A stretch of 53,623 nt of DNA from Rubritepida flocculans DSM 14296 (lineage in GTDB: Bacteria; Pseudomonadota; Alphaproteobacteria; Acetobacterales; Acetobacteraceae), in the NCBI RefSeq assembly GCF_000425365.1, contig NZ_AUDH01000021.1:1-53623 (forward strand), in the 5' to 3' direction. Below are positions 19,018 to 27,872 of this stretch, piece after piece; positions within the stretch are counted from its first letter, which is position 1; every line of letters begins with the position of its first letter. The notes under the pieces are model-generated. The model had not been told where the DNA came from, did not search any database, and was given only the letters and a program-made list of their open reading frames with translations. The position numbers and the translations under genes were made by a program.

Positions 19018-22000
19018 TCAGAAGCTGTAGCGCAGCCGGGCGGTGCCGCTCGCGTTGCGGGTGTTGCCCGAAATCTCGCTGTCGAGCCGCGCGGTGAAAG
19101 TGAGGCGCGAGGTGAGCGGCGCCTCCACGCTCGCCGAGAGCAGCGCCGCATTCGCCTCGGGCCGCGCGCCGCGCACGGTGAAGCCGGCATCGGGCAACCC
19201 GCTCAGCCCCACGCCCAGCGCGGCGTCGCGCTGCAGGTAATGGGCCCAGGCCAGGCGCGCGCCGGCGCGCAGGCTGCGCCCGCCCAGCTCGAAGCTGCCC
19301 TGCACCTGTGCGCCGAGCTCGCTGCGCAGCATGCCCTGCCCCTGCCCCGGCACGGTCACGCCGCCCGTGGTGTCGCGCTCGGCGCCGCCGCGGATCTGCG
19401 CGTGCTGCCACTGGATCGCCGCGACGGGCTGCACGCGCGCGCCACCCAGTGCCACGCCGTCATGCACCGCCTGGGCCCGCAGCGAATAGACCTGGCCATC
19501 GAGGCCGTTGCGCGCACGCTCCGCCACCACAGGGGTCACGGTGCGGCGCGTCGAGGCATCCATGAAGGTGACGCCGGCCGCGCCCGCGAGGGTCACGCTG
19601 CCCAGCCGCGTCTGGCCATGCACGCCGATCTGCCCGAAGCTCGCCCGCGCCGAGCCCATGCCGCCGCCGAGCCGCGCCTCCGCCTCGCCCGCGGCGAGGG
19701 CCACGCCCGCGGAACCGAGCCCGCTGACGCCGCGATCCAGCCCGAGCACGAAGCCCGATGCGCGCGTCGTGCGCGCGGCCGAGCCGTCGCTGCCGCTGCC
19801 GGCCACCCTCTCCTGCCCGCCGGTCGCGCTGCCCCAGACATGCAGCCCGGCCGGGAACGCGCGCGGGGCGAGCATGGCGCCCAGGAACTGGCCGCCCGCG
19901 GCGAAGCCCATGGCGGGCACCGCCGTCGCCACCTCGCCGGAGAGCTGGTTCACCGCCGCGCCGATGCGCTCGGCGGGCTGGTTGTAGACGTTGAAGAAGC
20001 GCGACATGTCGGCGCCCGCCCGGTTGCCCGCATCCAGCGCGGCCGCGACCGAGCGCTGGTTGAAGGTGACGAGGCGCACGGGGGCGGGCGTGGCGGCGGC
20101 GGGCTGCGGCGCCTGGGGCTCGACCGGCGTCTCCGGCGTCACCAGCAGCGCCGGCTCGAGGAAGAGCCGCACCTCGGTGGCGGAGGTGGTGACGCGCGGG
20201 GTGACGCCCGCGCCGAAGGCGCCCTGGGTGGAGACCTGCGCGAAGCTGCCCGCGACGCTGCCCGCCTGCAGGATCACATAGGGCGTGTTGAAGCTGTAGC
20301 TGCCGCCCAGCGCCACGAGCTGCAGCGTGCCGCCGAGCGTGGCGAGGCCCGAGACGAGGATGCGGTCGCTGCTCGCGCCCTGGACCTCGATCACGGTCGT
20401 CGCACCCGGGTTCAGCGTGAGGCTGGCGAGGCTGATGGTGCCGATGGAGTTGCCGGGCGAGAGCCGCCCGTTCACCGTCACGCCGCCCAGCGTGCCGCTT
20501 CCGCCGAGCGTCGCGCCCGCATCCACGGTGACGGAGGCGCTGGCGGGAAGCTGCCCGTTGATCACCAGCCTGCCGCCCCGCACCACCGCGCCGGAGGTGC
20601 CGGTGAGGCTGCCGGTGATGGTCAGCACGCCGGCGTTCACGATGGTCTGGCCGGTGTAGGTCAGCACGCCGCTCAGGATGAGGTTGCCCGTGCCGTTCTG
20701 CTCCAGGTTGCCGCTGCCCTGGATGGCGTTGGAGAAGGTCACGGTGTCGGAGCGGTTGAAGGCGAGCGTGCCGTTGTTGGTGATGGTCCCGCTGCCCAGG
20801 CTGCCCGTGGCGCCGCCATCGCCCACCTGCAGCCGGCCCGCGAGGATCGTGGTGCCGCCCGTGTGGGCGTTGCCGCCCGTGAGGATCAGCGTGCCGCTGC
20901 CCGCCTGAACCAGCGTGCCCGGGCCCGAGATGCTGCCGCCGAAGGTCAGGCTGTCGGAGCGGTCGAAGCGCAGCGTGCCCGCGTTCGCCACGGCCCCGGC
21001 CAGGCTGCCCGTGGTGCCGCCATTGCCGATCTGCAGCGTCCGCCCGGCCTCGATGCTGGTGCCGCCCGTGTGGGTCAGCGCCCCCGTCAGGATGAGCGTG
21101 CCCGCGCCCGCCTGCACGAGCAGCCCCGAACCCGCCATGTTGCCGCCGAAGGTCAGGCTGTCGGAACGGTCGAAGCGCAGCGTCGCGTTGTTCATGACGG
21201 CGCCGCCGCCCAGCGTGCCCGTCGTGCCGCCATTGCCGATCTGCAGGATGCCGGCGTTGATGGTGGTGCCGCCGCCATAGCTGTTGGCGCCCGTCAGGAT
21301 CAGCGTGCCGGCGCCCAGCTTCATGAGGCCGTTGCCGCCCGTGATGCTGCTCGAGAGGATCGAGCCGCCGCTGTCGGGCGTGATCCTCAGCGTGGCGCCC
21401 CCCGACATGACGAGGCTGCCCTGGATCACGGAGGTCGCGCCCAGGGTCAGGTTGTTCACGCCGCCGGTGAAGCGCACCGCGTGGCGCGTGGTGCCGTCCG
21501 CGGCGAGGCCGCCCGTGATGGTGCCCGCGTTCGTGATGGACAGCCCGCTGCCGCTGATGCCCGCGCCGCCCGCGCCGCTCGTGCCCAGCCCCGCCTGGCC
21601 GCCGGTGACGACCGCGCCCTGGTTGATGGTGAGGCTCGCGCCCATGCCGGCCGAGATGCCATCGCCCCCCGCGCCGCCCGCGCCGCGCGTGCCATTGTCC
21701 CGCAGCCCGCCATCCCCGCCGTCCCCGCCGGTGACGGCCGAGCCGACGGAGAGGCTCGGCGCGAAGCCGGTCAGCGCGAGCCCGTGGCCGCCCGCCCCGC
21801 CGCCCGCCGCGCGCGTGCCCAGGCTGTCGCCGCCGCGGCCGCCGGCGCCGCCGGTCAGCGCATGGGTCAGGAGGCCCTGGTTGCCGTCGCCGGTGACGAC
21901 GGCGCCCCAGCCGCCCGCGCCGCCGCCACCACCGGAGTTCGACCCCCCATCGCCACCCGCGCCGCCGGCGCCGCCGGTCCTGGCCGAAAAGGGCAGCGCC

Positions 22001-22365
22001 GCGCCGACGGCGCCATGGGCGCCGCCACCGCCGCCGCCACCGCCGTTGCCGCCCGTCCCCGACTGGCCCGCCGCGCCCGCCGCGCCCGGGGTGGCGCCCC
22101 CGGCGCCGCCGGCCACGCCGCCGAAAGAGGTGCCGCCCGCGCCGCCGGTCACCCCCGCGCCGCCGCCGCCGCTGCCGAAGGAGGCCGTGCCGTCCCCGCC
22201 CGCCGTCGTGGCGTTCGAGGCGCCGCCCGCGCCGAAGCCGGCGTTGGCCGTCCCGCCCTGCGGGTGTGCCGGCGCGGCGCCCAGAACGATGAAGGCGACG
22301 AGCGCCGTGCTGGCGAGCAGCGCGCTGCGGCCCGCCGGGTGGAAGGGGAGATGCCGGAGGGCCAT
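19018..22365 (-). CDS. Autotransporter (type V secretion) with glycine-rich passenger and PATR repeats
   Basis: A 1115-residue protein. A signal peptide (SALLASTALVAFIVLGAAPA, roughly residues 14-35) is followed by a Gly-rich segment (about 38-300) full of GGAGG and GGNG, resembling low-complexity PGRS-type sequence. Four passenger-associated repeats follow, each with GTLILTG and LQIGNGGTTG, starting near residues 350, 420, 489 and 558. A linker with NQRSVAAALD and LSGEVA precedes a beta-barrel of about 280 residues ending in Phe. It is probably a surface or released adhesin-like protein. ATG at 22365 has AGGA six bases upstream. It lies directly downstream of the EPS export genes in the same orientation. 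Confidence 0.88.
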   Translation of the reverse strand: MALRHLPFHPAGRSALLASTALVAFIVLGAAPAHPQGGTANAGFGAGGASNATTAGGDGTASFGSGGGGAGVTGGAGGTSFGGVAGGAGGATPGAAGAAGQSGTGGNGGGGGGGGAHGAVGAALPFSARTGGAGGAGGDGGSNSGGGGGAGGWGAVVTGDGNQGLLTHALTGGAGGRGGDSLGTRAAGGGAGGHGLALTGFAPSLSVGSAVTGGDGGDGGLRDNGTRGAGGAGGDGISAGMGASLTINQGAVVTGGQAGLGTSGAGGAGISGSGLSITNAGTITGGLAADGTTRHAVRFTGGVNNLTLGATSVIQGSLVMSGGATLRITPDSGGSILSSSITGGNGLMKLGAGTLILTGANSYGGGTTINAGILQIGNGGTTGTLGGGAVMNNATLRFDRSDSLTFGGNMAGSGLLVQAGAGTLILTGALTHTGGTSIEAGRTLQIGNGGTTGSLAGAVANAGTLRFDRSDSLTFGGSISGPGTLVQAGSGTLILTGGNAHTGGTTILAGRLQVGDGGATGSLGSGTITNNGTLAFNRSDTVTFSNAIQGSGNLEQNGTGNLILSGVLTYTGQTIVNAGVLTITGSLTGTSGAVVRGGRLVINGQLPASASVTVDAGATLGGSGTLGGVTVNGRLSPGNSIGTISLASLTLNPGATTVIEVQGASSDRILVSGLATLGGTLQLVALGGSYSFNTPYVILQAGSVAGSFAQVSTQGAFGAGVTPRVTTSATEVRLFLEPALLVTPETPVEPQAPQPAAATPAPVRLVTFNQRSVAAALDAGNRAGADMSRFFNVYNQPAERIGAAVNQLSGEVATAVPAMGFAAGGQFLGAMLAPRAFPAGLHVWGSATGGQERVAGSGSDGSAARTTRASGFVLGLDRGVSGLGSAGVALAAGEAEARLGGGMGSARASFGQIGVHGQTRLGSVTLAGAAGVTFMDASTRRTVTPVVAERARNGLDGQVYSLRAQAVHDGVALGGARVQPVAAIQWQHAQIRGGAERDTTGGVTVPGQGQGMLRSELGAQVQGSFELGGRSLRAGARLAWAHYLQRDAALGVGLSGLPDAGFTVRGARPEANAALLSASVEAPLTSRLTFTARLDSEISGNTRNASGTARLRYSF
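20669..21312 (-). repeat. Tandem passenger repeats inside the autotransporter gene
   Basis: Coding repeats with a period of roughly 207-210 bases (about 69-70 residues). The conserved phrase encoding GTLILTG recurs near 21300, 21095, 20885 and 20680; the first three units are most alike. These are protein repeats of the PATR type and not a CRISPR or transposon structure. Confidence 0.8.
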
Positions 22366-22570
22366 GGGCGTCCTGTCCAGAGTTGAGGCCCCCAGCTTCC
22401 GCGACGAAGCTTTCCACTTCGCGAAGGATCCCGCTTCCGCCGCGCGGCCGCCCCCCGTGCCGTCATGCCAGCGGCCGCCTGTATGCTCGTGTCTCGGCGC
22501 GCAGCCGCCACGCCGGCCCGGCGTGCGCGACGCGTCCGGCGCGGCCGCCGGCCGCCTCAGGCCGCCCGTC
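22366..22570. other. Spacer upstream of the autotransporter gene
   Basis: This 205-base spacer carries the second copy of the 49-bp repeat (22468-22516) and a GCGGCC-GCC-GGCCGC inverted repeat (22541-22555) just past the end of the GT26 gene, a possible terminator without a T run. A short inverted pair CTTCGCGAAG lies near 22418-22427. No clear promoter can be named for the autotransporter. Confidence 0.4.
22468..22516 (+). repeat. 49-bp dispersed repeat, copy B
   Basis: Matches 18895-18943 at 44 of 49 positions; the last 23 bases, from CGGCGCGCAGCCGCC on, are identical. The 15-mer CATGCCAGCGGCCGC at 22464-22478 overlaps its left edge and recurs inverted at 32338-32352. Confidence 0.85.
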
Positions 22571-23326
22571 TCAGCCGCGCCCGCGCCGCCATTCCCGCCA
22601 GGCGATGGCCAGCACCGGCGAGGACTCCACCGCATAGCGCCGCCACAGCCGCCGCGGCTCGCTCAGCAGGCGGTAGAGCCATTCGAGGCCGGCGCGCTGC
22701 ATCCAGCCCGGCGCGCGCGCCACCTCGCCCACCAGGAAGCGCAGCGCGGAGCCGACGGCGAGCCCCGTGCCCGTCAGCCCCTCCGTGGCGGCCAGGCGCT
22801 GGAGGAAACGCTCGGACTGCGGCGCGCCGGTGACGACGAAGACGAAGCGCGCGGGCGCCGCGCGCAGGAAGGCGATGGCCGCCTCCACCGCCTCGGGCTT
22901 CTCCATCCAGCCCATCGGCGGCGCGTGCAGCCGGAGCGCGTTAAGGCCGAAGCGCGCGCGCAGCGCCTCGGCCAGCGCCGCATCGCCGCCCACCACGGCG
23001 ATCGGGTCATCGGGCGCGATGTACCGCTCGAAGAGCAGCCGCGTCACGTCGCTGCCGGTGGCGACGGGAAAACCCTCGCCGGTGGCGAGCCGCGACAGCC
23101 GGGCGAGGATCCGGCTGTCGTTCAGCCGCAGCCAGGCCGCCTCATAGGCCGCGCGCAGCGGATGGCCGGGCCGGTCGAGCAGGACGAGGTGCTGCGCGTT
23201 GGCCGTGACCACATAGGCGAAGGGCGCCCCGGCGGGGCGGGCGGCGATCAGCGCCGCCGCCTGCCCGGCGTCGAGCAGCGCGAGCGGGATGACGCCCAGC
23301 ATCGCGCGCTCGGGCGGGCGCTCCAT
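22571..23326 (-). CDS. WecG/TagA/CpsF-family glycosyltransferase (GT26)
   Basis: A 251-residue enzyme of the family that adds the second sugar to a lipid-linked glycan (for example ManNAc transferases WecG and TagA). Family blocks in order: VVTANAQHLVLL, LNDSRILARL (with the conserved Asp; many members have DG here), VATGSDVTRLLFE, VGGDAALAEAL, VTGAPQSERFLQRL and VGSALRFLVGEVARAP. The C-terminal helix LEWLYRLLSEPRRLWRRY is the membrane-targeting segment typical of the family. It starts 10 bases after the export lipoprotein stop, so it is in an operon with it. Its acceptor is probably made by the divergent sugar-phosphate transferase. Confidence 0.9.
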   Translation of the reverse strand: MERPPERAMLGVIPLALLDAGQAAALIAARPAGAPFAYVVTANAQHLVLLDRPGHPLRAAYEAAWLRLNDSRILARLSRLATGEGFPVATGSDVTRLLFERYIAPDDPIAVVGGDAALAEALRARFGLNALRLHAPPMGWMEKPEAVEAAIAFLRAAPARFVFVVTGAPQSERFLQRLAATEGLTGTGLAVGSALRFLVGEVARAPGWMQRAGLEWLYRLLSEPRRLWRRYAVESSPVLAIAWREWRRGRG

Positions 23327-23336
23327 CGCAAGGCCC

Positions 23337-24059
23337 TCAGAAGGGCACGCCGCTGCTGCGCTGCACCGAATAGACGAAGGTGCGCGCGAAGGGCAGGGTG
23401 CGGTTCACGTACTGGTCCACCCAGTTCGCCACCTCCGCGATGCGCGAGCGCGGGACGAAGACGATGTCGCCGCCATAGAGCGGCAGGTCGGCGTCGGCCC
23501 GGGCGGCCTGCACGAAGCCCTGCAGGTCCACCGTGCGCAGCATGGGGCGGTTGTCGGGGTCGCGGCGGATCAGCACCACCTGGTTCATGCGCGCCTGGGG
23601 GGTGAAGCCGCCGGCCAGCATCACCGCTTCCAGCACGCCGCGCCGGCCCAGCAGCGGATAGACGCCGGCGCGCTGCACCTCGCCGCCCACGATGACCTGG
23701 TTCGCCGCCGTCTCGTCGAAGCCGACATTCACCTCGGGGTCGCGCAGGATGCGGCGCGAGGCCTCCGCGATGGCGCGCTCGGCCTCGCCGACCGAAAGCC
23801 CCGCCACCCGCACCACCCCCGCCGCGCGCAGCGAGACGGTGCCATCGGGGCCGACCAGCGCCACCTCGTTCATCTCGGGCGTGAGGCGGAAGCGCACGTT
23901 CAGCCGGTCCCCGGGCGCGAAGCGGTAGGCGGGGGGCGTGTCCTGCCAGGAGGTGAAGCCCTCCGGGCGCTCCTCGCGGATGAACAGCTCCTGCCCCGTG
24001 CAGGCGGGCAGCAGCGGCAGCAGGCAGAGCGCCGCGCGGCGCGCGAGGCGCCCGCTCAC
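23337..24059 (-). CDS. Polysaccharide export lipoprotein (Wza/GumB-like)
   Basis: A 240-residue outer-membrane export protein. The N-terminus has a lipobox ending in LLPAC, so it should be lipidated near residue 20. A polysaccharide-export domain (YRFAPGDRLNVRFRLTPEMN and DGTVSLRAAGVVRVAGLS) is followed by a SLBB-like domain (VIVGGEVQRAGVYPLLGRRG). It is shorter than Wza (about 380 residues), closer to GumB-type pores. The GTG start overlaps the stop of the upstream co-polymerase gene by four bases. Confidence 0.92.
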   Translation of the reverse strand: MSGRLARRAALCLLPLLPACTGQELFIREERPEGFTSWQDTPPAYRFAPGDRLNVRFRLTPEMNEVALVGPDGTVSLRAAGVVRVAGLSVGEAERAIAEASRRILRDPEVNVGFDETAANQVIVGGEVQRAGVYPLLGRRGVLEAVMLAGGFTPQARMNQVVLIRRDPDNRPMLRTVDLQGFVQAARADADLPLYGGDIVFVPRSRIAEVANWVDQYVNRTLPFARTFVYSVQRSSGVPF

Positions 24060-25963
24060 GCCTCGCCCCCCGCCCAGAGGAAGCCGAAGAAACGCCCGCC
24101 CGCGCCCTGCACCGCCGCGATCAGCGCCCCCGCCTCCTCCCGCCCGGTCATCCCCTCGCGCACCACCAGGATATTGCCGTCCACCAGCAGGGCGAGGCGG
24201 CGGCGGGCGTAGTGCTCCACCTCCCCGCCCCCGATGACGATGCCGAGGTCGAAGGCCATCCGCAACCGCTCGGCGAGGTTCATCACGCCGGTCTCCAGCG
24301 CGCCGGGCCTGACCAGCGCGGCCTCGCGCGGCTGATAGGTGACCCAGAGCCGCTGAACCCCCGTGGCATGGGCGTAGATGCCCTCGGCCGAGGGGATGGG
24401 CGGGCGCGCCGGGTCGCCGAGCTCGGCGAGGTGGCGGCGGCCATCGCCCTCCAGGTCGATCAGCACCACCGAGCGGCCATGTGTGCGCGCCGCCTCCACC
24501 GCCAGCGCCCGCGCCAGCCGCTCCCGCCCGTCCTCGCCTATGCCGAGGAACTGCACCAGCGGCGCGCGGTCATGCGCGGCCTGGTCGAGAAGCTGGACGG
24601 CGAGGCTCGCCACCGCCGGGGGCGCGCCGGCCCAGGACCCCGCCGGCACGCGGCCGAGGCAGGGCAGCCCCAGCGCCGCCGCGGCCTCCTCCGGATGCAG
24701 CCAGACGCGGCGGCGGCGGTGCAGCACGGCCCCTGCCCCGCCCGCTGCCAGCAGCCCAGCGCCGAGGCCGAGCCCGGTCCAGAGCGGCCAGGGATGCTCC
24801 CTGCCCGGGCGCAGCGCGGGGGGAAGGGCGAGGCCGACCTGCGCAGCGGCCGGGGCGGCGGCCTCCTCGGCGGCGGCGAGCCGGGCGAGCAGCGCCTCGC
24901 GCCGGCGCTCCTCCTCGCGCAGCGGGCGTTCCTCGGCCATCAGGGCGGCGAGCCGCGCCTCCGCCGCGCCGCGCTGGCGCAGCAGCTCCGCCTCCTGCCG
25001 GCTCAGCGCCTCGAGCTCGAGCCGCGCGGCGAGGGCGCGCTCGGTCAGGCTGTCGAGGGCGGGGTTGCGCGTCTCGCGCTGCGTCTCGACGGGGCTGCCC
25101 AGCGCGGCGCGCAAGGCGGCGCGGGCGGCGGCGATGCGCTGGTCCATCTCGGCCAGCATGGGCGCGCCGGGCTGGTAGTGGGCGCGCATGCGCTCGCGCT
25201 CCTGCAGCAGGCGCTGCAGGGCGGCGCGCGGCTCCTCGCTGGCGGGGGCGTTGCTGCGCTCCACGGAGGCGAGGACGCGGCCCGGCACGCCGGCCAGCGC
25301 GGCCTCGGCCGCGGCCAGCCGCCCCGCCGCCCCCTCGCGCGCCGCCGTCGCCTCGGCGTGGCGCTCGGCCAGCGCCTGGCGCCGCTCGGCCAGGGCGGCG
25401 ATCTCGCGCGCGAGGTCGGGCGCGGCGAGACGGGCCAGGGTGGCCTCGCGCCGCGCCTCGATCGCGGCGAGCTCGGCGCGCCAGCGTGGCACATCCCCGC
25501 CCTCGGCCAGCCGAGCGCGGGCGAGCAGCCAGGCCCGCGCCACCGCCTCGAGCAGCGCGACGGCCTGGCCGGCCTCGGCCGCGGCGAGGGAGAGGCGGAT
25601 CAGCGCGCCTTCGGCCAGGATTTCGGCCCGCAGCCCTTCGGCCAGACGGGCGGCGGAAATCCCCGGCGCGGGGTGCGCAGCGAGCGCGGCCTCGGCCACG
25701 GCGAGGCTGGTCAGCAGCGCGGCCTCGGCCGCCGCACCCTCGCGCGCGGGGCCGGAGAGGCGCAGCAGCAGCTCCGCCCGGTGCAGCGGGGGCTGGCTGA
25801 GGGAGGCGAGCCCCGCGGCCAGGGGCGGCAGCAGCAGGCAGGCGAGCAGCAGCCCCTTGCGCCGCGCGAGGCTGGCCCGCAGGCCGCGCAGCCCCGACCA
25901 GCGCCGGGCCGCCCCGGGGGGCGCCGGCGGGAGCAGGGCGGCGGGCGGGGGCGCGATCGCCAA
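24056..25963 (-). CDS. Wzz/GumC-like polysaccharide co-polymerase with degenerate BY-kinase domain
   Basis: A 635-residue inner-membrane protein that would set chain length and pair with the export lipoprotein. Membrane helices lie near residues 38-54 and 391-411. Between them is a long Ala/Glu/Arg coiled-coil periplasmic region. The cytoplasmic part (470-635) resembles bacterial tyrosine kinases, with VQFLGIGEDGRERLARA where a Walker A is expected and SVVLIDLEGDG as Walker A'. The GK(S/T) of Walker A is missing and no C-terminal tyrosine cluster is present, so kinase activity is unlikely. A TTG start at 25963 after GGGAGTGAG is preferred over an upstream ATG that would add an implausible Arg/Gly-rich extension. 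Confidence 0.82.
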   Translation of the reverse strand: MAIAPPPAALLPPAPPGAARRWSGLRGLRASLARRKGLLLACLLLPPLAAGLASLSQPPLHRAELLLRLSGPAREGAAAEAALLTSLAVAEAALAAHPAPGISAARLAEGLRAEILAEGALIRLSLAAAEAGQAVALLEAVARAWLLARARLAEGGDVPRWRAELAAIEARREATLARLAAPDLAREIAALAERRQALAERHAEATAAREGAAGRLAAAEAALAGVPGRVLASVERSNAPASEEPRAALQRLLQERERMRAHYQPGAPMLAEMDQRIAAARAALRAALGSPVETQRETRNPALDSLTERALAARLELEALSRQEAELLRQRGAAEARLAALMAEERPLREEERRREALLARLAAAEEAAAPAAAQVGLALPPALRPGREHPWPLWTGLGLGAGLLAAGGAGAVLHRRRRVWLHPEEAAAALGLPCLGRVPAGSWAGAPPAVASLAVQLLDQAAHDRAPLVQFLGIGEDGRERLARALAVEAARTHGRSVVLIDLEGDGRRHLAELGDPARPPIPSAEGIYAHATGVQRLWVTYQPREAALVRPGALETGVMNLAERLRMAFDLGIVIGGGEVEHYARRRLALLVDGNILVVREGMTGREEAGALIAAVQGAGGRFFGFLWAGGEA

Positions 25964-26170
25964 GGGCTCACTCCCGGTTGCGCGCGGGCCGGCCGCGCCC
26001 TTCCTGTGTAGCGGAGGCCCCGGGCAGCGGAAACCGCGCCGCGCCCCCAAGATCGGGCTTGTCGCCCCGCCGCGCATGCCCAATCATCGCCCGAGCGCGC
26101 AGTCGAGCGCCCGGAGGATGCTGGCGGCAGAAGGCTGCGCCGCCGCTTCCCCGCCCTCCAGGGAAGGCGC
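25964..26170. promoter_or_regulatory. Divergent promoter region of the EPS locus
   Basis: About 207 bases separate the minus-strand co-polymerase start from the plus-strand sugar-phosphate transferase start, so both promoters must lie here. No strong -35/-10 pair was recognised. The sequence is slightly less G-rich than its neighbours around 26040-26095. Confidence 0.4.
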
Positions 26171-27673
26171 ATGGAGCCCTCGGTCGGTTCAAGCAGCGAA
26201 GCCCGCCCGGCGGCCCCCACCCAGCCCCCCCCGCGCGCCGGCGCCCCCTCGCCCGTTCCCTCCTATCTGCAGATCGCCGCGCTGGCCGACATCCTGGCGC
26301 TGGCCGCCGCCGGCTTCTTCTGGCGCCTGACGGAGCCGACGCGGGCGGTGTTCACGCCGCTCGAGGCCTCGCTCATGGCGCTCGCCCTGGTGGCCTTCGG
26401 CGCGGTGGCGCTGCGCCAGTTCTCGCCGATCCGCCTTGCCCAGATTCTCCACACGCCCTGGACGACGTCCGAGGCGCTGCTGGTGCCCGCCCTGGTCGGC
26501 GGGGCGGCGACGCTGCTCGCCTTCCTCGCCCTGGGCGAGGCCGCGGCCGGGGCGGTGCTGCTCTGGCCGGCGCTCGCGGCGGCGCTGCTGCTGCCCACCC
26601 GCATCCTGGTCTCGGCCGTGGCGCGGCAGGGCGTGCAGGCGGGCTGGCTGCGCCGGCGCATCGCCGTGATCGGGGCGGGCGAGGTGTCGGACGGCTTGAT
26701 CCGCCGCCTCACCGCGCCCGGGAACAAGGAGCGCCCCGACATCATCGGCATCTTCGACGACCGCGACGCCACGCGCCGGCCCGAGGCGGTGGCGGGCGTG
26801 GCCGTGGTCGGCACGGTGCGCGACCTCACCGAGCGCGCGGCCGAGGAGCGGATCGACATCATCGTCATCGCGCTGCCCATTCGCCGCGCGCTGGACATCC
26901 TGCGCTCCATCCAGCAGGTGCAGTGGCTCTCCTCCGACGTGCTGGTGCTGCTCGGGGGCGAGAACGAGGCCCCGCAGGGCGCGCCGGTCTCGCTGATCGC
27001 CGGCCAGCCGGCGCTGCGGCTGGTGCGCCAGCCCATCCCCGCCGGCGGCATGCTGGCGAAGACGGCGATGGACTACGCGCTGGCGGCGGTGGCGGGGCTG
27101 CTGCTGCTGCCGGTGCTGGCGCTGGCCGCCCTCGCCATCCGCCTCGACAGCCCCGGGCCCGTGCTGTTCACCCAGACGCGGGTGGGCCGCTTCGGCCGGC
27201 CGTTCCGCATCTTCAAGCTGCGCACCCTGACATGGGATCCGACCGATGACGGGCGCGTGGGCGTGAAGGGGACGGACCGGCGCATCACCCGGGTGGGGCG
27301 TTTCCTGCGCGCCACCTGCATCGACGAGATGCCCCAGGTGTTCAACGTGCTGCGCGGCGAGATGAGCTTCGTCGGCCCCCGCCCGCATGTGCCGCGCATG
27401 GAGGTGCGGGGCGTGCCCATCGAGGAGGCCCTGCCGGGCTATGGCGCGCGCCACCGCCTCAAGCCGGGCATCACGGGCTGGGCGCAGGTGAACGGGCTCT
27501 CGGGCACCATCGAGGAGATGGGCATGGCGCGCGAGGTGCTGGCGCATGACCTCGCCTATGTCGCGGAATGGTCGCTCTGGCTCGATCTGCGGATCATCGC
27601 CCGCACCGCCGCCATCCTCATGCTGGGGCGGGACGCCTTCGAGGCGCGGCGCCACGAATGGCGCAGCGTGTGA
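26171..27673 (+). CDS. Undecaprenyl-phosphate sugar phosphotransferase (PNPT, WcaJ/WbaP-like)
   Basis: A 500-residue polyprenyl-phosphate hexose-1-phosphate transferase, which starts a glycan by loading a sugar phosphate on undecaprenyl phosphate. About four N-terminal membrane helices (33-150) are followed by a Rossmann-like domain (RRRIAVIGAGEVSDGLIRRL, 165-285), another helix (about 300-322), and the catalytic domain with FRIFKLRTL, NVLRGEMSFVGPRPH and RHRLKPGITGWAQVNG. The ATG has AGGGAAGG upstream. It is divergent from the export genes and should start the glycan they export, using lipid from UppS. Confidence 0.94.
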   Translation: MEPSVGSSSEARPAAPTQPPPRAGAPSPVPSYLQIAALADILALAAAGFFWRLTEPTRAVFTPLEASLMALALVAFGAVALRQFSPIRLAQILHTPWTTSEALLVPALVGGAATLLAFLALGEAAAGAVLLWPALAAALLLPTRILVSAVARQGVQAGWLRRRIAVIGAGEVSDGLIRRLTAPGNKERPDIIGIFDDRDATRRPEAVAGVAVVGTVRDLTERAAEERIDIIVIALPIRRALDILRSIQQVQWLSSDVLVLLGGENEAPQGAPVSLIAGQPALRLVRQPIPAGGMLAKTAMDYALAAVAGLLLLPVLALAALAIRLDSPGPVLFTQTRVGRFGRPFRIFKLRTLTWDPTDDGRVGVKGTDRRITRVGRFLRATCIDEMPQVFNVLRGEMSFVGPRPHVPRMEVRGVPIEEALPGYGARHRLKPGITGWAQVNGLSGTIEEMGMAREVLAHDLAYVAEWSLWLDLRIIARTAAILMLGRDAFEARRHEWRSV

Positions 27674-27701
27674 TCCGTGTGGGGAAGGAGGGCGGCCGCG
27701 C

Positions 27702-27778
27702 TGGTCGGAGTGAGAGGATTCGAACCTCCGGCCCCTGCGTCCCGAACACAGTGCTCTACCAGGCTGAGCTACACTCCG
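27702..27778 (-). tRNA. tRNA-Pro (anticodon CGG)
   Basis: The minus strand folds as a 77-base tRNA: acceptor CGGAGTG / CACTCCG, D-arm GCTC-AGCCTGGTA-GAGC, anticodon stem CTGTG / CGCAG with loop TTCGGGA (anticodon CGG, reading CCG), and T-arm with GGTTCGAATCC. The 3' ACCA is encoded. C1-G72, typical of bacterial tRNA-Pro, is present. It lies between the sugar-phosphate transferase and the cytochrome gene. Confidence 0.96.
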
Positions 27779-27792
27779 GCGCGGCGGGCGTC

Positions 27793-27821
27793 CTGATACC
27801 GTCACGAGGCTTGGTCGGCAA
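27793..27821 (-). promoter_or_regulatory. Probable tRNA-Pro promoter
   Basis: On the minus strand TTGCCG (27821-27816) and TATCAG (27798-27793) are separated by exactly 17 bases, and the mature tRNA begins 15 bases past the -10. Each box matches the sigma-70 consensus at 4 of 6 positions. Confidence 0.45.
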
Positions 27822-27872
27822 GCCAGGGTATGGGATAGGCTGCATGCCGGCAGTTCAAGGGAGATGCCCGGA

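Noticed and set aside
20669-21312. Regularly spaced repeats that might suggest CRISPR
   Set aside because: The period is about 208 bases, the repeats are coding and encode PATR motifs, and no cas genes are present.
18910-22386. A long plus-strand frame opposite the autotransporter gene
   Set aside because: It mirrors the glycine-rich codons of the minus-strand gene and has no recognisable domain or Shine-Dalgarno.
22149-22511. Small minus-strand frames around the autotransporter leader
   Set aside because: They are out of frame with the signal peptide and passenger, which give one consistent reading from 22365.
27702-27778. tRNA-Pro as an integration site for a genomic island
   Set aside because: No integrase gene and no direct repeat of the tRNA 3' end were seen in the flanking sequence.
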